Assembly (NCBI GenBank): GCA_023439425.1
Contig: JAEXNZ010000493.1
Coordinates: 1-5,659 of the forward strand
Reading direction: 5' to 3'
Length of the DNA stretch: 5,659 nucleotides
Source of the DNA: Pseudomonadota bacterium
GTDB taxonomy: Bacteria; Pseudomonadota; Gammaproteobacteria; Xanthomonadales; Xanthomonadaceae
Shown here: positions 1 to 5,620 of the stretch, piece after piece
Numbering within the stretch: the first letter of the stretch is position 1
Layout of the letters: every line of letters begins with the position of its first letter
Program-made: the position numbers and the translations under genes
Notes under the pieces: generated by a model
The model's database searches: none
The model's input: only the letters and a program-made list of their open reading frames with translations
What the model was told of the DNA's origin: nothing

Positions 1-14
1 TTGGTGCGCACACC

Positions 15-419
15 TCATTTCCTGAGGTTGTCGCGGATCTCGCGCAGCAGCAGGATTTCTTCCTTCGGAGCCGCCGGAGCCGCTTCCTTCTTCTTGGCCA
101 GGCGGTTGATGACCTTCACCACCATGAAGATCGCAAATGCCACGATGATGAACTGGACCAGCGTGTTGAGGAAATCACCGTAGCCGATCACCACGGCAGG
201 AACCTCCGTGCCGTCCGCCGCGACCCGGGCTGGCGACAACGTCCACGCCAGTTCCGAGAAGTCCACCCGGCCGATCAGGTAGCCCAGCGGCGGCATGATG
301 ATCTTGTCCACCAGTGCGGTGACGATCTTGCCGAAGGCGGCACCAATCACGACACCGACCGCCAGGTCGATGACGTTGCCGCGCATGGCAAATTCCTTGA
401 ACTCAGTCAGCATCCCCAT
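15..419 (-). CDS. mscL: Large-conductance mechanosensitive channel MscL
   Basis: Inner-membrane homopentameric channel that opens under high membrane tension and releases solutes during hypo-osmotic shock. The 134-aa product aligns without gaps to the start of E. coli MscL (136 aa): the N-terminal helix KEFAMRGN is followed by the pore-lining first membrane segment (about 16-45), with the gate residues Leu19 and Val23 at the E. coli positions and the conserved IIMPPLG near 40-46. A periplasmic loop (about 47-75), a second membrane segment (about 76-104), a basic RLAKKK stretch and a C-terminal helix with REIRDNL follow. I start it at the ATG at 419, not at the upstream in-frame codon at 446, because an AGGAGA ribosome site lies 5 nt upstream and the product then matches the family N-terminus. 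It is last in a same-strand run behind the FAH-family gene (55-nt gap). Identification is firm. Confidence 0.97.
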   Translation of the reverse strand: MGMLTEFKEFAMRGNVIDLAVGVVIGAAFGKIVTALVDKIIMPPLGYLIGRVDFSELAWTLSPARVAADGTEVPAVVIGYGDFLNTLVQFIIVAFAIFMVVKVINRLAKKKEAAPAAPKEEILLLREIRDNLRK

Positions 420-424
420 CGGGT

Positions 425-430
425 TCTCCT
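425..430 (-). promoter_or_regulatory. Ribosome binding site of mscL
   Basis: On the minus strand this reads AGGAGA, 5 nt before the ATG at 417-419. It is the strongest Shine-Dalgarno sequence in the left half of the window. It decides the mscL start against the upstream codon at 444-446 and the second ATG at 411-413. Confidence 0.75.
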
Positions 431-444
431 GTTGTCGTGCAATC

Positions 445-470
445 AAAAGGCAGGGCAGGGTAGCCCAGCC
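445..470 (-). terminator. Weak terminator-like hairpin between the FAH-family gene and mscL
   Basis: Read on the minus strand, arms GGCTGGG and CCCTGCC (464-470 and 454-460) pair with one central mismatch around a CTA loop. They are followed after 5 nt by four T (448-445). It begins 4 nt after the FAH-family stop codon. The stem is short and the T-run is poor, so it may only attenuate transcription into mscL, or do nothing. Confidence 0.3.
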
Positions 471-474
471 GATG

Positions 475-1182
475 TCATCCGCCGATGATGCCGTGGCGCT
501 CGGCCACGTTTTCCAGGCGTGCGCTGAAACGATCCCCTGGCTTCAATGCAGCCACGCCACTCGGCGTGCCCATGAACACCAGGTCGCCGGCGCGCAGGGC
601 CCACAGCTTGGACAGCTCGTGCAGGATCTCCGGCACGTTCCAGATCATCTGGTCCAGCAGCGACTGCTGGCGCACTTCGCCGTTGATCTCCAGCGACAGG
701 TTCAACGCGGCCAGATCGCCCACTTCACCGGCCGGCACCAGTTCGCTCACCGGTGCGGAATAATCGAAGCCCTTGGCGGTGTCCCACGGATGGCCCTTGG
801 CCTTGGCTGCCGCCTGCAGGTCGCGCCGGGTCAGGTCCAGGCCCACGCCGTAACCGAACACCAGTGCCTCGGCCTGATCGACCGGCAGCTCGCCCGCCGG
901 CGCATCACGGCCAATGGCCACCACCAGTTCCACTTCGTGGTGCAGGTCCTGGGTGGCGGGCGGGTAGGGGATCACATCGTCATGGCCGACCACGATCGCG
1001 TCGGCTGGCTTGGCAAAGAACATCGGGCGACCGCGGTCATCCGCCGCCGGCACCGCCGCTCCCATTTCGCGCGCATGGTCGGCGAAGTTGCGGCCCACGC
1101 AGTAGATGCGACGCACCGGGAAGGTGCCGCCGCCGGCGACCGGAATGCGGGGCGTTTCAGGAGTGGGGATTACATCGGTCAT
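475..1182 (-). CDS. Fumarylacetoacetate hydrolase (FAH) family protein, FAHD1/YcgM-like
   Basis: Probable cytosolic Mg2+/Mn2+-dependent enzyme acting on short 2-oxo acids. The family includes acylpyruvases, oxaloacetate decarboxylases and hydratases or isomerases of aromatic breakdown. The 235-aa product is a single FAH domain. Visible motifs are YCVGRNFADHAREM (27-40), with His36 and Glu39 in the place of the FAHD1 lid residues; HHEVELVV (81-88), giving metal ligands Glu83 and Glu85; GLDLTRRD (114-121), giving ligand Asp116; a conserved Lys137 in the WDTAKGFD stretch; and the closing GTPSGV (205-210). The metal and lid residues are intact, so it should be active. The exact substrate cannot be read from sequence. 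The ATG at 1182 has an AGGA 9 nt upstream. No aromatic-catabolism genes lie beside it, which argues against a dedicated breakdown pathway here and fits an FAHD1-like metabolite-clearing role (inference). Confidence 0.9.
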   Translation of the reverse strand: MTDVIPTPETPRIPVAGGGTFPVRRIYCVGRNFADHAREMGAAVPAADDRGRPMFFAKPADAIVVGHDDVIPYPPATQDLHHEVELVVAIGRDAPAGELPVDQAEALVFGYGVGLDLTRRDLQAAAKAKGHPWDTAKGFDYSAPVSELVPAGEVGDLAALNLSLEINGEVRQQSLLDQMIWNVPEILHELSKLWALRAGDLVFMGTPSGVAALKPGDRFSARLENVAERHGIIGG

Positions 1183-1221
1183 GCGCGCGTGTCCTGTTGC
1201 AGGGGTTCACGCGATGGTATG

Positions 1222-1238
1222 GCGGACCGCCGGTCCGC
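1222..1238. repeat. Perfect 7-bp hairpin in the gap upstream of the FAH-family gene
   Basis: GCGGACC (1222-1228) and GGTCCGC (1232-1238) are perfect inverted copies around a GCC loop. The hairpin lies in the 80-nt gap between the small membrane-protein gene and the FAH-family gene, about 40 nt upstream of the latter's start. Neither side has a T-run, so it is not a typical intrinsic terminator. It could be an RNA stem in the leader, an operator, or chance in GC-rich DNA. Confidence 0.4.
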
Positions 1239-1262
1239 AACAACCTCAAACCACCAAAGGCC

Positions 1263-1544
1263 TCAACGCGACAACGGCAACGCCGGCTTGCGCACGACGC
1301 GGTACTCGCCTTCGACGATCTTCGGGTCGCCCGCACGCGCCGCCGCCTTGCGGCTGGCCAGCAGCTTCCACGCCACGCCGGCAATGATCATCGCCGCGCC
1401 CACGAACACACCCACGAACACCAGCGCGGCCAGAATGGCCAGACCCAACAGACCCACCGCAACGCGCACCAGCGGATGGCGCGGCTTGCGCGGCGCGAAC
1501 AGGGTGCGGAACTGGTTGAACTGGAATCGGATCATGGCGGTCAT
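1263..1544 (-). CDS. Small membrane protein of unknown function
   Basis: I do not recognise a named family. From the ATG at 1544 the product is 93 aa. It has a basic, aromatic N-terminal segment (MIRFQFNQF, then APRKPRH at 17-23), a continuous hydrophobic stretch at about 25-62 that fits one long or two tightly packed membrane helices (a hairpin, glycine-rich in the middle), a basic stop at KLLASRKAAAR (60-70), and a polar tail ending in KIVEGEYRVV (75-84) and a few more residues. The frame stays open upstream to a TTG at 1619, with an ATG at 1592. No start has a clear ribosome site; 1544 was chosen because the protein then begins just before the MIRFQF segment, and 1535 is also possible. It is transcribed towards the FAH-family gene and divergently from the Rieske gene. 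The hydrophobic segment and the charge pattern support a real gene; function is unknown. Confidence 0.65.
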   Translation of the reverse strand: MTAMIRFQFNQFRTLFAPRKPRHPLVRVAVGLLGLAILAALVFVGVFVGAAMIIAGVAWKLLASRKAAARAGDPKIVEGEYRVVRKPALPLSR

Positions 1545-1714
1545 TCGGCTGAAGTCAGCAGGCGGCCAGTATCCGAGGTCACTTGGTCGCATGAGTGAAA
1601 AATACGTTAAGTGCGACAATCTGGCATTTTAAATCAATGGCTTGCGTTCATTTTCCGGCCAGCTGGCGGTCAGGCATGCGACAATTCCGGCCTCGCTCAC
1701 CGCCGTGAAATGCC
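1545..1714. promoter_or_regulatory. Divergent intergenic region, probably holding two promoters
   Basis: 170 nt separate the divergent small membrane-protein and Rieske genes. The stretch 1595-1655 is clearly AT-richer than its surroundings (for example ATTTTAAAT at 1625-1633), as expected of a promoter region. TGCGACAAT occurs twice in direct orientation (1612-1620 and 1677-1685). Each contains GACAAT (4 of 6 bases of a -10 box) preceded by TG as in an extended -10. The second copy would place a plus-strand start about 23 nt before the Rieske ATG. No convincing -35 box accompanies either copy. GCCAGCTGGC at 1658-1667 is a perfect 10-bp palindrome and could be an operator. Exact promoters cannot be fixed by eye. 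Confidence 0.4.
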
Positions 1715-2059
1715 ATGTCCACTGCTGAATCGCCGTCGCCCCTGATTGCCGTGGACGCCATCGCTGACGGTGCCTTCGCCGAAGTGGAGGTGTGCCTGGA
1801 CGGCGATTACGAATCGGCCGTGCTGTATCGCCACGGCGGCAACGTGCGCGGCTGGCTCAACATCTGCCCGCATGCGGGCCGTCGGCTGGATTGGGCCCCG
1901 GGCCAGTTTCTGAAAAGTCGCGAAGGGCATCTGGTGTGTGCCGCGCATGGGGCATCGTTCTCGCTGGAGGACGGCGAATGTGTGGCGGGGCCATGCAAGG
2001 GCGATGCGCTGCGCGCGGTGGCGCTGCAGGTGCGCGATGGGCAGGTCTACCTGGCCTGA
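1715..2059 (+). CDS. Small stand-alone Rieske [2Fe-2S] domain protein
   Basis: A 114-aa protein made of little more than one Rieske domain. The two cluster-binding motifs are plain: CPHAGRRLDW (51-60), giving Cys51 and His53, and CAAHGASF (75-82), giving Cys75 and His78, followed by the glycine-containing EDGECVAGPC turn typical of the domain. There is no signal peptide, membrane anchor or oxygenase catalytic domain, so it should be a soluble cytoplasmic electron carrier like a Rieske-type ferredoxin. The additional cysteines Cys27, Cys89 and Cys94 are not part of the motif. The length is normal for short Rieske ferredoxins. No reductase, oxygenase or nitrite reductase gene is next to it, so its electron partner is unknown. 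The ATG at 1715 has no strong ribosome site. It is divergent from the small membrane-protein gene and convergent with the permease. Confidence 0.88.
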   Translation: MSTAESPSPLIAVDAIADGAFAEVEVCLDGDYESAVLYRHGGNVRGWLNICPHAGRRLDWAPGQFLKSREGHLVCAAHGASFSLEDGECVAGPCKGDALRAVALQVRDGQVYLA

Positions 2060-2063
2060 CGCA

Positions 2064-2088
2064 ATGCCGACCAACGGTCGGCATCTAC
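2064..2088 (-). repeat. REP element, SMAG-like (GTAG) palindrome, copy A
   Basis: ATGCCGACC (2064-2072) and GGTCGGCAT (2076-2084) form a perfect 9-bp hairpin with an AAC loop, followed by CTAC (2085-2088). On the minus strand this is GTAG plus hairpin, the layout of the GTAG-headed REP elements known from Stenotrophomonas (SMAG) and Pseudomonas. It starts 5 nt after the Rieske stop codon, where it can act as a 3'-end mRNA stabiliser or terminator. Confidence 0.85.
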
Positions 2089-2090
2089 CG

Positions 2091-2121
2091 GCATTCGTCA
2101 ACGGCCGGCATTTACCGGCAT
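2091..2121 (-). repeat. Degenerate third REP copy
   Basis: Positions 2099-2121 repeat 2072-2094 with 21 of 23 identical bases, at a 27-nt period. The 5' hairpin arm expected at 2091-2098 has decayed and the tetranucleotide CTAC reads TTAC. A smaller hairpin remains: GCCGG (2104-2108) with CCGGC (2115-2119). It looks like a tandem copy of element A that lost its structure. Confidence 0.6.
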
Positions 2122-2134
2122 GTCACGCCACCCG

Positions 2135-2159
2135 GTAGGTACCGACCGTTGGTCGGTAC
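2135..2159 (+). repeat. REP element, SMAG-like (GTAG) palindrome, copy C
   Basis: GTAG (2135-2138) is followed directly by GTACCGACC (2139-2147), loop GTT, and GGTCGGTAC (2151-2159), a perfect 9-bp hairpin. It is in inverse orientation to copy A, with the two GTAG heads facing each other across about 46 nt. It ends 3 nt from the permease stop codon. Compared with copy A the stem differs at two base pairs, both changed on both arms so that pairing is kept. Confidence 0.87.
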
Positions 2160-2162
2160 GCT

Positions 2163-4010
2163 CTAAAACATCAAATTGATCATCAACACGACCACCGCCG
2201 TGTAGATCAACGACAACGGCGCGCCCACCCGCCACAGCTCGCGCGGGGTGTAATTGGCCGGGCCGGTGATAATCGAAATCACCGGGTTCGACGCGGTCAT
2301 CAGGTTGTTGGACGCCGACAGCGCCACGATCAACGCAAATGCGGTCGGGTTGCCGCCTGCCGCCAGCGCCAGATTCACCGCAATCGGCACCATCACAATG
2401 GTCGCCCCGACATGGCTGATCACCAGCGAGAACAGCGTGGTCAGCAACGCCAGCGCGATTTCCAGCGTCCACACCGGAATGCCGGTCGGCAGTCGGTCGA
2501 TGGTGTGCCCAGCCACCCAGGCCGCCGCACCACTGCTGTCCATCGCCCATCCCAGCGGAATCAGCCCGGCCATCATGAAGATGGTCTTCCAGTTGATCGA
2601 GGCATACGCCTCGTCCATGCGCAGCACGCCGGTCAGCAGCATGCCGGCCACGCCGGTCATCAGGGTCAGCGCGACCGGCAGCTTGGAAGTGAGCGCAATC
2701 AGGATGGTGATCGCGAAGATGGTCATCGCAATCTTGAACTTGTGCGGCCGCTGCTCGCCCTTGGGGTAGTCAGTCACCACCACGAAGTCGCGACTTTTCG
2801 CGGCCTGCGCCAGGTCGGTCCAGATGCTGTGGAACACCAGCATGTCACCGGCGCGCAGCGGGACGTTGCGCACGTCTTCGCGGATGACCTGCTTGTCGCG
2901 GTTGATCGCCAGCAGGCTGATCCCGCGCTGCTTGCGCAGGCGCAATTGCGAGGCGCTCTTGCCGATCACTTCCGAGGTAGGCGGCACCACCGCTTCGGAA
3001 ATACCGGCACGGCTGGGGTTGAACAGGTCGCCCAGATGCTTCAGCCGCGAGGACATGCGCAGAAACTGGTTCTGCGCGAAATCGCTGACCTGCTGGCGGC
3101 TGCCCATCACCCCGAGCACGCTGCCCACCCAGATGCGCATTTCCGCCGGCGGAGCCAGTCGCGTGTCGTTGCCGGTCTTCAGCGCCAGCATCAACGGCGC
3201 GTCGTGCACGGTTTCGGCCTCGCCCAGGGTCATGCCGACCAGCGGGCTTTCGGCGCTGACCACCAGTTCGAACACATCGCCTTCGATGCCGTAGGTCTTG
3301 GCGAAGTAGCTTTCAGTGCGCGCCGGGGTGACCCCGTCATTGGCCAGGGTTTCCTCTTCCACCAGCTTTCGGTCGCCGAAGAAGCGGAAGTACAGCAGCG
3401 ACGCCACCAGCAGCGCCAGGCCAATCGGCAGCGGCGCGAACATGCGCAGCGGCTCGATGGTGGCCAGGCCCGAAGGCAGGTTGTTGTTGGCCGAGGCCAG
3501 CAGATCGTTCAGCAGAATCAGCGGCGAATTGCCGACCATGGTCAGCGCGCCGCCCATCACGATGGCGGCGGCAATCGGCAGCAGCAGCCGCTGCAGGGTC
3601 AGTCCGGTGCGCGCGGCCAGCCGCGAGGCCACCGGCAGGTACAGCGCCATCACCGACGGGTTCTGCATGAAGGACGAGTTCAGGCCGGCAATGGCCGTGG
3701 TCATCATCAGCAGCCGCGTTTCCACCCCGTGCCCGCGTCGCAGCAGCCACGCCGCTAACCGGTTCAATGCGCCGGTGCGGTCCAGGCCGGCACCCAGAAT
3801 GGTGGTGGCGATGATGCTCATCACCGCGTTACCGGAGAAACCGCCGAAGATTTCCTCCGGCGCGATCAGGCCCGTGACACCCAGCACCACCAGCACCACC
3901 AGCGCCACCACGTCTGCGCGGATGCGCTCGAACAGGAACATCGCCATCGTGAAGCCAACCAGCCCGAGCACGAGCTTCATGTCGTTGGTCAGCGTCAGCG
4001 CGGTTTCCAT
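2163..4010 (-). CDS. SLC13/DASS-type anion permease with two RCK-C domains
   Basis: Inner-membrane transporter of the divalent anion:sodium symporter type (sulfate, dicarboxylate and related substrates in the family). The 615-aa product has the inserted layout seen in the E. coli YfbS type (about 610 aa). An N-terminal membrane half (about 12-210) is followed by a soluble segment with two TrkA-C/RCK-C-like domains (about 245-318 and 335-405) and a C-terminal membrane half (about 425-615). The pseudo-symmetric substrate-site stretches are LTMVGNSPLILLND (156-169) and ALSASNNLMTASNPVISI (563-580). The first departs from the usual Ser-Asn-Thr pattern, so substrate and coupling ion are uncertain. 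RCK-C domains usually bind small ligands, which suggests ligand-gated control (inference). The ATG at 4010 has AAGGA 10 nt upstream and lies 23 nt after the trmB stop codon, so it is probably co-transcribed with thiG and trmB. It ends in TAG beside a REP hairpin. Confidence 0.85.
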   Translation of the reverse strand: METALTLTNDMKLVLGLVGFTMAMFLFERIRADVVALVVLVVLGVTGLIAPEEIFGGFSGNAVMSIIATTILGAGLDRTGALNRLAAWLLRRGHGVETRLLMMTTAIAGLNSSFMQNPSVMALYLPVASRLAARTGLTLQRLLLPIAAAIVMGGALTMVGNSPLILLNDLLASANNNLPSGLATIEPLRMFAPLPIGLALLVASLLYFRFFGDRKLVEEETLANDGVTPARTESYFAKTYGIEGDVFELVVSAESPLVGMTLGEAETVHDAPLMLALKTGNDTRLAPPAEMRIWVGSVLGVMGSRQQVSDFAQNQFLRMSSRLKHLGDLFNPSRAGISEAVVPPTSEVIGKSASQLRLRKQRGISLLAINRDKQVIREDVRNVPLRAGDMLVFHSIWTDLAQAAKSRDFVVVTDYPKGEQRPHKFKIAMTIFAITILIALTSKLPVALTLMTGVAGMLLTGVLRMDEAYASINWKTIFMMAGLIPLGWAMDSSGAAAWVAGHTIDRLPTGIPVWTLEIALALLTTLFSLVISHVGATIVMVPIAVNLALAAGGNPTAFALIVALSASNNLMTASNPVISIITGPANYTPRELWRVGAPLSLIYTAVVVLMINLMF

Positions 4011-4033
4011 GGCGGGGCGGTCCTTGCCTCAGG

Positions 4034-4768
4034 TCAGGTGCGGTCGTACAGCAGGTCCCACACACCGTGGCCGAGTTTCTGGCCGCGGGTCTCGAAGTGG
4101 GTCTGGGGCCGCCACGCCGGGCGCTCCACCTGGCCGCGAGGGCCAGCCCGGTTGACCAGCCCTTCGGTAGCCTCCAGCACTTCCCACATCTGTTCTGCGT
4201 AGTCTTCCCAGTCGGTGGCGCAGTGCAGGCGGCCGCCCGGGCGCAGCTTGCGCACCAGCAGCGCCGCGAACGCCGGCTGCAGCAGGCGGCGCTTGTTGTG
4301 GCGCTTCTTGTGCCATGGGTCCGGGAAGTAGATACGCACTTCATCCAGCGCGCCGTCGGCGATTTCCTTTTCCAGCACTTCCACTGCATCGTGGTGGTAC
4401 AGGCGCACGTGGTCGGCGTTGTCGTCGGCCAGTGCGTTCAGCAGCCGGCCCACGCCCGGTGCGTGTACTTCAATGCCGATGTAGTCGCGGCTGGGATCCT
4501 GCTGCGCGGCGAAGCGCAGCGCGGCACCGTTGCCAAAGCCGATTTCCAGCACCTTGTGCGCATCGCGGCCGAAGGTGGCGTTCAGATCGCGCGGTTCGCC
4601 AGTGAAATCCAGGCCGAAGCGCGGCCAGCGCTCGTCGAACGCGCGCTGCTGGGCCGGGGTGAAGCGGCCCTGGCGCAGCACGAAGCTGCGGATCTCGCGG
4701 CGGCCTTCGCTCACCGTGAACGGCTTGGGCGGAGCCTTGGCACCGCTGCTCGAGAACGGGTCGGTCAT
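4034..4768 (-). CDS. trmB: tRNA (guanine-N7-)-methyltransferase TrmB
   Basis: Cytosolic SAM-dependent enzyme making 7-methylguanosine at position 46 of the tRNA variable loop. The 244-aa product shows the family signatures in order: SAM-binding LEIGFGNG (74-81), the acidic IGIEVH (97-102) that contacts the ribose, HHDAVEVL (125-132), the diagnostic RIYFPDPWHKKRHNKRRL (145-162) with the catalytic-site Asp150, TDWEDYAE (185-192), and THFETRGQKLGHGVWDL (223-239), the TxFExRG guanine-binding motif. An N-terminal extension of about 25 residues with IRSFVLRQGR is usual for proteobacterial TrmB. The ATG at 4768 shares one base with the thiG stop (TGATG), and an AAGGAG lies 10 nt upstream inside thiG, so translation is probably coupled. 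Identification is firm. Confidence 0.97.
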   Translation of the reverse strand: MTDPFSSSGAKAPPKPFTVSEGRREIRSFVLRQGRFTPAQQRAFDERWPRFGLDFTGEPRDLNATFGRDAHKVLEIGFGNGAALRFAAQQDPSRDYIGIEVHAPGVGRLLNALADDNADHVRLYHHDAVEVLEKEIADGALDEVRIYFPDPWHKKRHNKRRLLQPAFAALLVRKLRPGGRLHCATDWEDYAEQMWEVLEATEGLVNRAGPRGQVERPAWRPQTHFETRGQKLGHGVWDLLYDRT

Positions 4769-5562
4769 CAGCCGATCACTCCTTCCACCGGGGAAGACGC
4801 ACTGGCATAACGCTTGCGCGCGATGCGCCCGGCCAGGAAGGCTTCACGACCCGCTTCAACCGCCTTGCGCATGGCGCTGGCCATCAGCACCGGATTGCGC
4901 GCACCGGCGATGGCGGTGTTCATCAGCACGCCGTCGCAGCCCAGTTCCATCGCGATGGCGGCGTCAGACGCCGTGCCCACGCCGGCGTCGACGATGATCG
5001 GCACCTTGGCGTTCTCGATGATTTCCAGCAGGTTGTACTTGTTCTGGATGCCCAACCCCGAGCCGATCGGCGCGGCCAGCGGCATCACCGCCACGCAGCC
5101 GATCTCCTCCAGGCGCTTGGCCAGGATCGGGTCATCGGAGGTGTAGACCATGACCTCGAAGCCGTCCTTGACCAGCTGCTCGGCGGCTTTCAGGGTCTGC
5201 ACCACGTCCGGATACAGGGTCTTCTGGTCGCCCAGCACTTCCAGCTTGGTCAGGTTGTGGCCGTCCAGCAGCTCACGCGCCAGGCGGCAGGTGCGCACCG
5301 CGTCTTCAGCGGTGTAGCAGCCGGCGGTGTTGGGCAGGATGGTGTAACGGTCCGGCGGCAGCACGTCCAGCAGATTCGGTTCGCCCGGGTTCTGGCCGAT
5401 GTTGGTGCGGCGGATGGCCACCGTGACGATCTGGGCCGCGGCCGCCTCGGTGGCGATGCGGGTTTCTTCCAGGTCCTTGAACTTGCCGGTTCCGGTCAGC
5501 AGCCGGGACGTATAGGTCTTGCCGGCAATCACCAGCGAATCGGGGGAGGCATGAGCAGTCAT
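4768..5562 (-). CDS. thiG: Thiazole synthase ThiG
   Basis: Makes the thiazole phosphate half of thiamine from 1-deoxy-D-xylulose 5-phosphate, dehydroglycine and the thiocarboxylate of the sulfur carrier ThiS; it works in the cytosol with ThiS (and ThiH or ThiO). The 264-aa (beta/alpha)8 barrel shows SRLLTGTGKF (19-28), IRRTNIGQNPGEPNLLD (50-66), LPNTAGCYTAEDAVR (76-90), the Schiff-base Lys106 in LTKLEVLGD (104-112), MPLAAPIGSGLGI (160-172), the phosphate-binding VDAGVGTASDAA (191-202), and MNTAIAGARNPVLMA (214-228). The frame extends to ATGs at 5592 and 5589, but the family N-terminus fits the ATG at 5562. No Shine-Dalgarno precedes this start; a -10-like GATAAT lies 7 nt upstream instead. 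The usual partner gene thiS is not seen in the 97 nt upstream and may lie beyond the window. Probable first gene of the thiG-trmB-permease unit. Confidence 0.96.
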   Translation of the reverse strand: MTAHASPDSLVIAGKTYTSRLLTGTGKFKDLEETRIATEAAAAQIVTVAIRRTNIGQNPGEPNLLDVLPPDRYTILPNTAGCYTAEDAVRTCRLARELLDGHNLTKLEVLGDQKTLYPDVVQTLKAAEQLVKDGFEVMVYTSDDPILAKRLEEIGCVAVMPLAAPIGSGLGIQNKYNLLEIIENAKVPIIVDAGVGTASDAAIAMELGCDGVLMNTAIAGARNPVLMASAMRKAVEAGREAFLAGRIARKRYASASSPVEGVIG

Positions 5563-5569
5563 GCGGCGA

Positions 5570-5599
5570 ATTATCGCCCAAGCGGGCATCATCTGTCCG
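5570..5599 (-). promoter_or_regulatory. Candidate thiG promoter, placed for a leaderless transcript
   Basis: On the minus strand GATAAT (5575-5570) matches 5 of 6 bases of a -10 box. CGGACA (5599-5594) matches 4 of 6 of a -35 box with an 18-nt spacer. The -10 box ends 7 nt before the thiG ATG, so transcription would begin at or next to the start codon, which fits the lack of a ribosome site. A GCCC/GGGC mini-hairpin (5576-5587) lies in the spacer. No thiamine-riboswitch core such as CTGAGA is visible here. Confidence 0.4.
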
Positions 5600-5620
5600 G
5601 TCGCATTGAACCCGTAGAGC

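Noticed and set aside
295..1632. 445-codon open frame on the plus strand antisense to mscL, the FAH-family gene and the small membrane-protein gene
   Set aside because: It runs across three well-supported opposite-strand genes and their gaps. Its product is low-complexity, rich in His, Arg, Gln and Ala, as expected for the antisense of GC-rich genes.
2060..2162. A CRISPR array, suggested by repeated short palindromes
   Set aside because: The copies are in mixed orientation with unequal, non-unique spacers and no cas genes, and they fit GTAG-type REP elements much better.
2412..3758. 448-codon plus-strand open frame antisense to the permease
   Set aside because: The product is rich in His, Gln and Arg with no domain, and the opposite strand encodes a clear membrane transporter. 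It is a GC-codon shadow.
4067..4810. 247-codon plus-strand open frame antisense to trmB
   Set aside because: It mirrors trmB, which carries complete family motifs; no independent ribosome site or motif was seen.
5600..5620. GGGTTCAATGC on the minus strand as a tRNA T-arm
   Set aside because: There is no matching acceptor stem, anticodon arm or D-arm; the resemblance is limited to the loop.
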